From a bacterium (GTDB lineage: Bacteria; Hydrogenedentota; Hydrogenedentia; Hydrogenedentiales; SLHB01), in NCBI GenBank assembly GCA_024231375.1, contig JAAEQP010000408.1, positions 1 to 13,647 on the forward strand: a stretch of DNA of 13,647 bases, written 5' to 3'. Position 1 is the first letter of the stretch. Every line of letters starts with the position of its first letter. Under the pieces are notes generated by a model that worked only from the letters and a program-made list of their open reading frames with translations, did not search any database and had not been told where the DNA came from. Positions 1 through 6,269 of the stretch are shown piece by piece. Made by a program: the position numbers and the translations under genes.

Positions 1-16
1 ACCCGCAGCACGCACG

Positions 17-217
17 GTGACAGCCACTGTATCGGCTGTGTTGGATGAGTACGGGCGAGACATCGTTGAGGTAGCGAAGGCGGTGCTCGAACTGCGGGCT
101 ACCGTCGAGGCGGTGAGGGAGTTGGCGAAGCGCAACGACTGCCATTGCGCGTGGTCCAAGGACGGAGAGCCCTGCACAACTTGTCAGTTCAGCTCCATCC
201 TGGAAGGGGGCGGGTGA
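17..217 (+). CDS. Small hypothetical protein, helix plus four-cysteine tail (5' end uncertain)
   Basis: About 66 residues, function not recognised. Residues 3-38 are rich in A, V, E, L and R and look like one long helix. Cysteines 42, 44, 53 and 56 follow (CHC ... CTTC), a spacing that could bind zinc. The GTG at 17 has no clear Shine-Dalgarno sequence, and the frame is open back to the window edge, so the real start may lie upstream or at a nearby internal GTG (38) or TTG (41). It ends in TGA, immediately followed by a second TGA, and the last A is the first base of the next gene's ATG. It is the only complete gene in the window that ends in TGA. Confidence 0.6.
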   Translation: MTATVSAVLDEYGRDIVEVAKAVLELRATVEAVRELAKRNDCHCAWSKDGEPCTTCQFSSILEGGG

Positions 218-696
218 TGAGTGAGAACCCACTGGACGCGCAGTTGCTTAGACAACTCCGCTCCGACCTCGCCGCCGCGCGCCAGACAGTCGAAGCCCAA
301 CGTGATGAAATCGAGCAAGCCCGGGCGATGCTCGCCGCCGCGCGCAAGCGGGCCGACGAGGCGGAATCGCGGATAGCTGAGTTGAGAGACATCGTGCTAT
401 CCGAACGCAAAGACGGCAATCACTATCTATCGTCGCGCAGTCGGGAGCGGTTGTCAGATTGGCTGGAGTCGCTCTCCACCCCCACCCCACCCGCCGCGAC
501 TTGGCAGTCAGAGCCACCTACGGAGCCCGGGTGGTGTTCCGCAGATGCCGGCATTGAGTCGCCCACTCCATGTGTATACGATGACCCACGATACACGCTG
601 GATGATTGCGACGTGGCAGCGAAGGGAATACAAAAAAAGGATTGCGGACACTGGCACCCCACCCCCCTGACCCCACCGGAGGCGAGCGATGAGTAA
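217..696 (+). CDS. Hypothetical coiled-coil protein with a cysteine-spaced tail
   Basis: 159 residues, function unknown. The ATG at 217 is chosen over an in-frame upstream start at 145 because it has a purine-rich ribosome binding site (GGAAGGGGG, 202-210) and a TGATG junction with the previous gene. Residues 6-62 are a strongly charged Ala/Arg/Glu/Leu coiled coil. A Pro/Thr-rich hinge follows (about 86-104). The tail holds four cysteines at 107, 119, 131 and 143, each exactly 12 residues apart, the last in CGHWH. Such coiled-coil proteins just upstream of terL can be small terminase subunits, but nothing here identifies a DNA-binding domain, so that role is only a possibility. Confidence 0.75.
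   Translation: MSENPLDAQLLRQLRSDLAAARQTVEAQRDEIEQARAMLAAARKRADEAESRIAELRDIVLSERKDGNHYLSSRSRERLSDWLESLSTPTPPAATWQSEPPTEPGWCSADAGIESPTPCVYDDPRYTLDDCDVAAKGIQKKDCGHWHPTPLTPPEASDE
665..679 (+). repeat. Junction repeat, copy 1
   Basis: CCCTGACCCCACCGG spans the 3' end of one gene and begins exactly 24 bases before the start codon at 689. An identical 15-mer (921-935) begins exactly 24 bases before the start at 945. The GG at its end begins the ribosome binding site in both cases. It also encodes a shared L-T-P-P in the C-termini of the two upstream proteins. Confidence 0.7.
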
Positions 697-952
697 CCAC
701 AAAAATCCAGATGGTGGCACATGGACCCCAGTTGAGGCATACGACCACGGCAACCGTTCGCCAGGTTGGACGAAGGCCCTTCGTGATTATGCCGAACACC
801 TCGAAAATGTGGTTCGACACATGGCTGAGGAGCATTATTATTGTCCACCCGCCATGTCCGGGAACGATTGCGATTCGCCCGACCGGGTTGGTGTATGTGG
901 TGATTGTTGGGCGCGGGCTACCCTGACCCCACCGGGTGACGACAATGCCTAA
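689..952 (+). CDS. Small hypothetical protein with CxxC motif
   Basis: 87 residues, function unknown. The ATG at 689 overlaps the preceding stop by 8 bases and has a good ribosome binding site (GGAGGCG, 678-684). The first half is polar and aromatic (GTWTPVEAYDH). Residues about 27-50 look helical. Cysteines at 52, 61, 70 and 73 (last pair CGDC) suggest a small metal-binding tail. With the two preceding genes this makes three consecutive small proteins of the form helix followed by four cysteines. Ends in TAA. Confidence 0.7.
   Translation: MSNHKNPDGGTWTPVEAYDHGNRSPGWTKALRDYAEHLENVVRHMAEEHYYCPPAMSGNDCDSPDRVGVCGDCWARATLTPPGDDNA
921..935 (+). repeat. Junction repeat, copy 2
   Basis: Second identical copy of the 15-mer CCCTGACCCCACCGG, again 24 bases upstream of a start codon (945) and ending in the ribosome binding region. 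Confidence 0.7.
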
Positions 953-1259
953 CCTCGACAAAATCAAGCAGGCGGCGAGGGGGGCGACAGGGGGCGGGTA
1001 CACACTCCACCGAGACGGGGTTTTGTGTGTTGGTATTGGCCCGGTGAAGTTCGGCGCGCATGGTTCCTTCTACGACGAAAACAGCGGGCTTGACCTGCAC
1101 TACATCGCCACCATGGACCCCGCCACAACCCTCGCCCTTGTCGAAGCGCTGGAAGCGATGGCGGGGGAGATTGTTATCTACAACGACTGTCTGAGCGGGT
1201 ACGGTGTCAAGACCGCCGCCGACATCCTAGCCGAGCACGGCATCGAGACGGGGGAGTAA
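945..1259 (+). CDS. Small Ead/Ea22-like phage protein
   Basis: 104 residues from ATG 945, which overlaps the previous stop by 8 bases; GGGTGA (934-939) is a modest ribosome binding site. A GTG at 936 in the same frame is a weaker alternative. The segment DLHYIATMDPATTLALVEALEAM resembles the end of Ead/Ea22-type phage proteins, where an AA-NPATV-LALL-ALE pattern is typical; this is from memory of the family, not a search. These proteins are common accessory phage genes of poorly known function. The TAA stop (1257-1259) is in the same frame as the following terL gene, with only one codon (CCG) between the stop and the proposed terL start. Confidence 0.7.
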   Translation: MPNLDKIKQAARGATGGGYTLHRDGVLCVGIGPVKFGAHGSFYDENSGLDLHYIATMDPATTLALVEALEAMAGEIVIYNDCLSGYGVKTAADILAEHGIETGE

Positions 1260-1265
1260 CCGCTG
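1251..1265 (+). promoter_or_regulatory. Ribosome binding site and putative CTG start of terL
   Basis: GGGGAG (1251-1256) is followed six bases later by CTG (1263-1265). No in-frame ATG, GTG or TTG exists between the TAA at 1257 and the Walker A motif at 1374, yet the intervening codons read as a normal terminase N-terminus. CTG is therefore the best-supported start; CTG 1290, CTG 1302 and ATA 1293 are less well placed. Confidence 0.55.
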
Positions 1266-2690
1266 ACCCAAGTCACAGGCGGGGAGCCCCTGATATTCGG
1301 GCTGCTCGATACGCCCGAGAACACGGCTCAGTCTAACTACCTGCACAGCTTCCGCTATCGCAACAACCTTCTAGGCGGCCGGGGGTTGGGCAAGACCTAT
1401 GCGCTGATAGCGAAGAACGCGATATTTCAGTCAGTCATTCGCCCGGGTTCAATCACGTATCTAACGGAGCAGACGGGGCCCGACGTCCTCGACGTGCTGC
1501 TCCCGGTGCAGCGGGAAATCATACCCGCCGAGTTGTACAAAATCTCACGCGCTTCTCAAGGGAAGTTCGACATCGAATGGAAGGCAGGAGACGGAACGGG
1601 GATTACCCGGTGCCGGTCGCGACAGTCCAAGCGGTCCACCGACGAACCCCCGTTCCGGTGACGTGGCCCAAGTGCGCAGGGGGTGGGTCACGACGAGGCA
1701 GGCTTAGACCGATTCCGCCTGCAGAAGACGATGGAAGTGAGCGAGGGAATGCTCAGGGGTGGAGACATCCTATGGCTCGACACGTCCACCACTCCCAAGC
1801 TAGGGGGGCTACACGACTACCTGCGGCGTCTCGGCCTGACCGGCGAGGCGAGGACACAGATAAGCGAGGACGGGCGCTCGTGCGCGTTCTACGGGGCGAC
1901 ACGCGACAACCCACACAACGACAACCTTGATGCCCGCTTGCGGGAGATGTACTCTCCCGAGTTTGCTGCACAGGAGTTGGACGCCCGGTGGGTTAGCCTG
2001 TCGGGTCGCATCTGGGCTAATTGGTCGGATGCCCCGTGGCCGGATGGGAACGTGTATCACGGGCACGAGTGGGATGGGGGGGCGTTCACCCTCGCCGTTG
2101 ACTTGGGCGTCAAGTCGGCTTGGCAGATATGGCAGCGGATACCCGCGACGGACCCGACGACGGGGCGAACGGTCCGGGGTACTCCGCTAGACTGTCTCGT
2201 GGCCGAGTGGCAACCCGACCACGGGGACGCACAGACGATGTGCAAAGCAGTGGACGCCATCTATGGCCGCCCCTCTAAAATCGTGGTAGGGATGGACGTC
2301 CACACCCGGGGGGTTAGCGACGGGGCCAAGCCGGCCGCGATGTTCGCCCAACAGTGGGGGGGCGGTATCCCCATGTCAATCCCAAGCGGGATGCTCAGTG
2401 ACAAGGAGCTGCAGCACTGGACGACGCAGAGCCAGATAGTGAATGCGTTCAACCAGCGCAGTTTCGTACTTTCTTCGGCGTGCACCTATCACACCCCGGA
2501 TAGCGGACGCACCTTGCCAGATTTAATTCGGCTGGACTCGTGGCCCGAGAGCCGTGGTTCGGCGGGTTCGTTCTTCACCAAGGACAAGGCGACGGGTGGA
2601 ACGGGCTTGGAAGATGAGCGAGATGCAATGCTGTACTACATGATTACCCAACACCCCCCGCACACCCGTAAAGAGCGGCCGGTCCGATAA
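1263..2690 (+). CDS. terL: Terminase large subunit (TerL), interrupted by one in-frame TGA
   Basis: ATP-driven DNA packaging motor and headful or site-specific nuclease that acts at the portal. Read from CTG 1263 through the TGA it is 475 codons, a normal TerL length. Motifs in one frame: an adenine-contacting Q (QSNYLHSFR) just before Walker A GGRGLGKT (residues 38-45); Walker B VGHDEAG (141-147; D144, E145); coupling motif TSTTPK (174-179); nuclease acidic residues D280 (VDLGVKSAW), D345 (VGMDVH) and D454 (DERDAMLYY). The TGA is codon 133 (1659-1661) in DEPPFR-stop-RGPS, where related terminases are remembered as reading FRGP; both sides remain in frame, so this is not a frameshift. Either UGA is read through, or the copy is inactivated, or the base call is wrong. 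No small terminase subunit is identified upstream. Confidence 0.88.
1659..1692 (+). other. In-frame UGA followed directly by a hairpin (possible readthrough element)
   Basis: TGA at 1659-1661 is followed by C, a leaky stop context. CGTGGCCC (1662-1669) pairs with GGGTCACG (1685-1692) over 8 bp with one G-T wobble and a 15-base loop, so the stem starts at the base right after the stop. A competing 5-bp pairing GTGAC (1658-1662) with GTCAC (1687-1691) would hide the UGA itself. Stop plus downstream stem is the layout of readthrough signals and bacterial SECIS elements, but the short upper stem-loop needed for a SECIS is not seen. In GC-rich DNA an 8-bp stem may be chance. Confidence 0.35.
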
Positions 2691-4378
2691 TGGCTTACCC
2701 CTCTGACATACTAGGCGACCCCGTGCTTCGATGGCGGGTGATGGAGGACGGTGCCCCGACGGAGGTGGTGGGGGACGCAGCGGGGGCGAACAACGCCCTC
2801 GACTACGGCGACAAACTCAGGGACCGGGAGTTGCTAGAGGACTTCACTGTTACCAGATACGCCACCGGCATCAAGCGGGCGGACGATACGAGCGACTCCA
2901 GCACGAGTGTGTCGAGCACGGGCGGGTACGACACTTACGTGCAGGGCGACACCGAGGCGGCTATCAGGGTCGCCAACAAATTCGAGATAGTACCCAGCGG
3001 CACCTACACCCGGGTCATTGAGGAGCGGGCGAACCTGTTCTCCCACCCCCGACAGCGGTGGACGTTTGCCGGTGCAGACGGGGAATCGAACGACGACGTC
3101 GAGGCGCTTGTCGCTGCCCACCGTAAAGCGGGCGGTGCTGCCCATGCTTTGACGAGATGGGACAAGGCAGCATGCGCGATTAACGCCAGCGTCTTGCGCG
3201 TCTCGTGGCGCTCTGCCCACCTCGCCTATGAGACTATCCGCCCCACCGCCCTGCGCATCCAATGGCCGGGCAGCATCATCGAGGGCGGGGCGAACAGCGA
3301 CGAGGACAGGGCCCCCGTGTACACGGACATCGAAGACGCCCTCGCCGTTGGCATCGAGTTGAGGAGTGCCACCTCTGTCGGGCAGGCGTCCACGTGGATG
3401 TGCTACATGGGGCGCTCGACGGACTACCCCGACGGGCGGTGTGTGACCTACGAGGCGAGGCAGTGGGAACTCCCCCCCAAGCCCGGCGCGGCGGGCATCG
3501 TGGACGAGTGGCAGACCCCGGGGGGCGACGTGGCCAACCCTCTCACGTGGCTGCAGAACCAACACCCCACCGACGTGCTGTACGAGTACCCCGTGGTTGT
3601 GCTCTACGGGAGCGACGGTGGCACGGACCAATGTGTGCTCCCCGTGAGTACGTCGCTGTACTCGAAGTTTACCGACCTCGACAGCGCCAACAGCAGGAAC
3701 CTCACAGCCGCCTCGAAGGCGAGCACGGGGACACTCGCCATCGAAGACCCGGGCAACGCCGGGCTACCCGAGACGACTGAGGGCCACATCGCCCTGCGCC
3801 GGGAACAGAAGGTGTCACAGGTCGGGGCGTCTGCGTCCAACTCGAAGGACGCTAGCGAGGTGTTCAACTCGTATGTCCAACAGGTGGCAGAGGCGGAGGG
3901 CGTCCCGGGGTATACCGTGATTGCAGGGGGCAAGGCACCCGAGTCGGCTGCGGCGTTGGTCATCCGGTCGGAGCCAGCGAAGAACGCGAGGGCCCGCCGG
4001 GTCAAGTTGAACATGGACGCCGTCGAGAAACTAACCAGCCTCGAACTCTACCTAATCGCCCTGCACTCTGGGGTCGAGCATTGGGACGTCGTCGTCTCCT
4101 GGGATGCCGGCGAGTACGTTGCCCCCATCCCCCAAGAGTTGAGAGCGAAGGTCTTGAGCGAGGCCAAGGCGGCGGGGTACATCGACCACGTGGAAGCCGT
4201 GAGAGACTACCACGGATTTGACACCCGCGACGAGGCCAAAGATTACTTGAGGATGTTAGAGGCAGACGCCGACGAATTCGGTACGGGCGACTCGACGGCG
4301 GACAAGGTTATCGGCCGACTCAAGCCGAGAGTGAAACCAGCCCTTGCGGCGGTGCCCGGTGGGGATGAGGACGAGTAG
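2690..4378 (+). CDS. Portal protein
   Basis: 562 residues. Forms the dodecameric ring at one capsid vertex through which DNA is packaged and to which the neck attaches. ATG 2690 shares its A with the terL stop (TAATG), so translation is probably coupled. Support: position directly after TerL, typical portal size, an IRPTALRIQWPG segment, the ESAAALVIRSEPAKNARARR segment (about 424-443) resembling the pre-stem region, and a C-terminal AAGYIDHVEAVRDYHGF (494-510) followed by an acidic helix with LRMLEADADEF, as in SPP1 gp6-type portals. The tail ends in GGDEDE. Ends in TAG. Confidence 0.87.
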   Translation: MAYPSDILGDPVLRWRVMEDGAPTEVVGDAAGANNALDYGDKLRDRELLEDFTVTRYATGIKRADDTSDSSTSVSSTGGYDTYVQGDTEAAIRVANKFEIVPSGTYTRVIEERANLFSHPRQRWTFAGADGESNDDVEALVAAHRKAGGAAHALTRWDKAACAINASVLRVSWRSAHLAYETIRPTALRIQWPGSIIEGGANSDEDRAPVYTDIEDALAVGIELRSATSVGQASTWMCYMGRSTDYPDGRCVTYEARQWELPPKPGAAGIVDEWQTPGGDVANPLTWLQNQHPTDVLYEYPVVVLYGSDGGTDQCVLPVSTSLYSKFTDLDSANSRNLTAASKASTGTLAIEDPGNAGLPETTEGHIALRREQKVSQVGASASNSKDASEVFNSYVQQVAEAEGVPGYTVIAGGKAPESAAALVIRSEPAKNARARRVKLNMDAVEKLTSLELYLIALHSGVEHWDVVVSWDAGEYVAPIPQELRAKVLSEAKAAGYIDHVEAVRDYHGFDTRDEAKDYLRMLEADADEFGTGDSTADKVIGRLKPRVKPALAAVPGGDEDE

Positions 4379-5115
4379 TGATTTCAGTCGGCATCTACCA
4401 CCCAACCAACAGTCCCGGCAAGCGGGACGGTGACACGTTCCGCAAGGAGTGTGAAGCGTGGGCGGACCACCAACCGGACGCGCGGACCTACGGGGTGGCG
4501 GGTAGGGGCAGGCGTCACACCCGGACGCTGATAGAGGACGCCTTTCGCGGGCTCCACCTCGCCGGCCACGAGATAGACCACGTCGCTCTTTTCAGCCACG
4601 GGTGGGCGGGTGCCCTGCAGTTGGGGTACCGGATGAAGGACGGGACGGACTCGCAGTTGGTTTCCGTTCTGAGGAGGTTCGCCAAGCCCGATGTGCACGT
4701 CACCCTCTACGCCTGCAGCACCGGACACGATAGAGACAGAGACGACAGCGAGGCAGTGGGGCCTGGAAGTGAGGGTGGATTCGCATGGTCTGTTTGCAAC
4801 GGGCTACACCCTGACGCCGTTGTGGATTCGCACTATACCGCTGGGCACGCCACTTGGAATCCATTTGTTGTCCGTTTCGAGTCGACGCTTGACAGAGCTA
4901 CTCACAACACCATGGGGGATTGGCTAGTGAAACCCAAGTCCAAACTGTGGAAGCGGTGGCGGTTGGCGCTGCGAGCGAACGATGACTCCCTCCGCTACAT
5001 GTTCCCCCGGATGAGCAGGGCCCAGATACACACCTACCTCGACCCACCGCAGGGGGACGAGACGACGCGCATCCGGGTTTCGAGTTTGCCCGAGCGGGTA
5101 AAGAACCAACACTAA
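4378..5115 (+). CDS. Putative caspase-like/DUF4347-like (clan CD) cysteine peptidase, candidate head protease
   Basis: 245 residues from GTG 4378, which overlaps the portal stop (TAGTG) and has GAGG seven bases upstream. Two strand-plus-motif blocks stand out: DHVALFSHGWAG (67-78; His74) and VHVTLYACSTG (106-116; Cys113). This hydrophobic strand-HG, then hydrophobic strand-AC order is the catalytic dyad signature of caspases, CHAT and related clan CD folds; the SHG-x-G-x-LQLG wording is closest to DUF4347 in memory. GGFAWSVCNGL and AVVDSHYTAG follow as in the later core strands. The C-terminal 80 residues are basic with many Trp and Arg. It occupies the slot after the portal where HK97-type phages place the maturation protease. 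Activity and substrate are inferred; it could be an inactive or anti-host protein. Confidence 0.55.
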   Translation: MISVGIYHPTNSPGKRDGDTFRKECEAWADHQPDARTYGVAGRGRRHTRTLIEDAFRGLHLAGHEIDHVALFSHGWAGALQLGYRMKDGTDSQLVSVLRRFAKPDVHVTLYACSTGHDRDRDDSEAVGPGSEGGFAWSVCNGLHPDAVVDSHYTAGHATWNPFVVRFESTLDRATHNTMGDWLVKPKSKLWKRWRLALRANDDSLRYMFPRMSRAQIHTYLDPPQGDETTRIRVSSLPERVKNQH

Positions 5116-5378
5116 TGAACCCTCTATTCAACTGGATACCCAAACTCTGGGAGTGGGCGTGGGAGAGGCGCAACGCGCGTCTTGCCAAGAAGCGCAAGCG
5201 AGACGCCGACAGGGTGAGACGCCCCGTGTTCAACAGCGAGGAGTACGCCATCAAGGCAGAGGCCAAGGCGAGACGCCGCAAGGCAGACGCACTCCGCGCC
5301 AAGCTCGCGAGGGACAAAGCGTGGGAGAGACAGGCCGGCGCAGTCTGGAAGGACGTGGACCCGAACCCATATGACTAA
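5115..5378 (+). CDS. Small highly basic helical protein
   Basis: 87 residues, not recognised. ATG 5115 shares its A with the previous TAA, with no strong ribosome binding site, so translation is probably coupled. The N-terminus (FNWIPKLWEWAWERR) is a Trp-rich amphipathic segment that could bind a membrane or a protein surface. Residues about 18-77 are almost entirely Arg, Lys, Ala, Glu and Asp, a long charged helix that might contact nucleic acid. No cysteines. The product may be a minor virion or accessory protein, but nothing in the sequence fixes a function. Confidence 0.7.
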   Translation: MNPLFNWIPKLWEWAWERRNARLAKKRKRDADRVRRPVFNSEEYAIKAEAKARRRKADALRAKLARDKAWERQAGAVWKDVDPNPYD

Positions 5379-5556
5379 CTTGGAACGCTCCCCATACGAG
5401 CCCGTTGAGTACTGCAGCGCCCCCGATAAACACCGAACATTGATAGACCTCTACGGCGCACCCGTCTGCCCCTACTGCGAGATAGGGCGGTTGGTGCGCG
5501 TGATTGAGGAGTACGAGGCGGAAGCTATCGAGCGCGGGGACTATGCCTCCCTCTAA
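5371..5556 (+). CDS. Tiny putative zinc-finger protein
   Basis: 61 residues; ATG 5371 overlaps the preceding stop by 8 bases. C15-x5-H21 then C33-P-Y-C36 resembles a small treble-clef or zinc-ribbon unit, as seen in many short phage proteins of unknown role. A Glu-rich helix (about 40-56) follows. It overlaps the next gene by 14 bases. Function unknown. Confidence 0.65.
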   Translation: MTNLERSPYEPVEYCSAPDKHRTLIDLYGAPVCPYCEIGRLVRVIEEYEAEAIERGDYASL

Positions 5557-6007
5557 GCTGCTAGACACAATCAGCGACAACACGGCGGAGATGGACGAGG
5601 TGGCCACCGCTGCAAGCGAGAGCCACGCTGCTGCCCTCCAGTCGCTCTTGAATTCTCCCGAGGGACGCAACCCCGCAATCTGGCTGGCGGCGTGGGAAGC
5701 GCTTGTAGAGCCGTTAGGATTGATGGAATATGAAGACTGGGTCTTGCTGGATACGGTCGATTATGTCGAGGCTGAGACGACGGTGGGTAAACCCATCCTG
5801 TGGTCTGCAACTGTGGCAGCCGCCAAGGAACAGGCGGACGTCGGTGTCCTGCGGGAGTTGATTGCCCCGGCCGAGAGGGGAGCAACCCAGCAGAACAGGG
5901 CAGCCGCCAAGTCGAGCACGGCAGCATTGAAGGCGGCGGGGCTTGAGGGTCTGACAAAAGAACGCATGAAGGCAGCCGTAGAGAGGCGGAACAGTGGCGA
6001 TGTGTAG
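5543..6007 (+). CDS. Hypothetical helical protein in head operon
   Basis: 154 residues from ATG 5543, preceded by GGGGA (5536-5540) at short spacing; an in-frame start at 5504 would lie deep inside the preceding gene and is less likely. The protein is largely helical and alanine-rich: an acidic N-terminal half (TISDNTAEMDEVATAASES) and a C-terminal half with AERGATQQNRAAAKSSTAALKAAGLEGLTKERMKAAVERR. No motif, signal or membrane segment is seen. The size and gene-dense structural context would fit a small virion or chaperone protein, but this is a guess. Ends in TAG. Confidence 0.68.
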   Translation: MPPSKLLDTISDNTAEMDEVATAASESHAAALQSLLNSPEGRNPAIWLAAWEALVEPLGLMEYEDWVLLDTVDYVEAETTVGKPILWSATVAAAKEQADVGVLRELIAPAERGATQQNRAAAKSSTAALKAAGLEGLTKERMKAAVERRNSGDV

Positions 6008-6269
6008 AATAAAACAAGAGGTATTGTCTGCTGCGCGCGCCTCAATCAAATCCGCAACGGCGGGCCCATGGGTGGCAGATATTGACGACCCTGCTGGGGC
6101 GGCAGAATGGACGGGCAAGTTTTACACAAACGGCGGCAGAGATACGTGGGAGACATACAGCGGAGAACACGCGGACGACGTGGGGAACGCCCGGTTTGTT
6201 GAGATGTGGAACCCTGCGTTTGCAGCGGCGGTGCTGGATGAATTAGAGCGGCTGTATAGTGGCGACTAA
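5994..6269 (+). CDS. Small ATPGPW-type phage protein
   Basis: 91 residues from GTG 5994, seven bases after GAGG (5983-5986); ATG 6000 is the alternative. Overlaps the preceding stop by 14 bases. The pattern SATAGPWVADIDD near residue 20 and NARFVEMWNPAFAAAVLDELERL at the end matches a loose family of small phage proteins with an N-terminal AT-GPW motif and a C-terminal D/N-A-RF-I-A...LL-ELERL helix. It shares this end pattern with the gene at 945-1259. Function of the family is not known to me. Confidence 0.68.
   Translation: MAMCRIKQEVLSAARASIKSATAGPWVADIDDPAGAAEWTGKFYTNGGRDTWETYSGEHADDVGNARFVEMWNPAFAAAVLDELERLYSGD

Noticed and set aside
145..216. Upstream in-frame start at 145 for the coiled-coil gene
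   Set aside because: It would overlap the first gene by 73 bases without a ribosome binding site; ATG 217 has one and forms a standard TGATG junction.
1659..1692. Selenocysteine insertion at the terL UGA
   Set aside because: The first bases after UGA resemble a SECIS and a lower stem exists, but the short upper stem-loop is not formed and no selenoprotein role is known for TerL.
1577..1930. Alternative-frame open frame spanning the terL TGA, suggesting a frameshift
   Set aside because: Its protein is Arg/Pro-rich without terminase motifs, while the frame on both sides of the TGA carries continuous TerL sequence, so a simple in-frame stop is the better reading.
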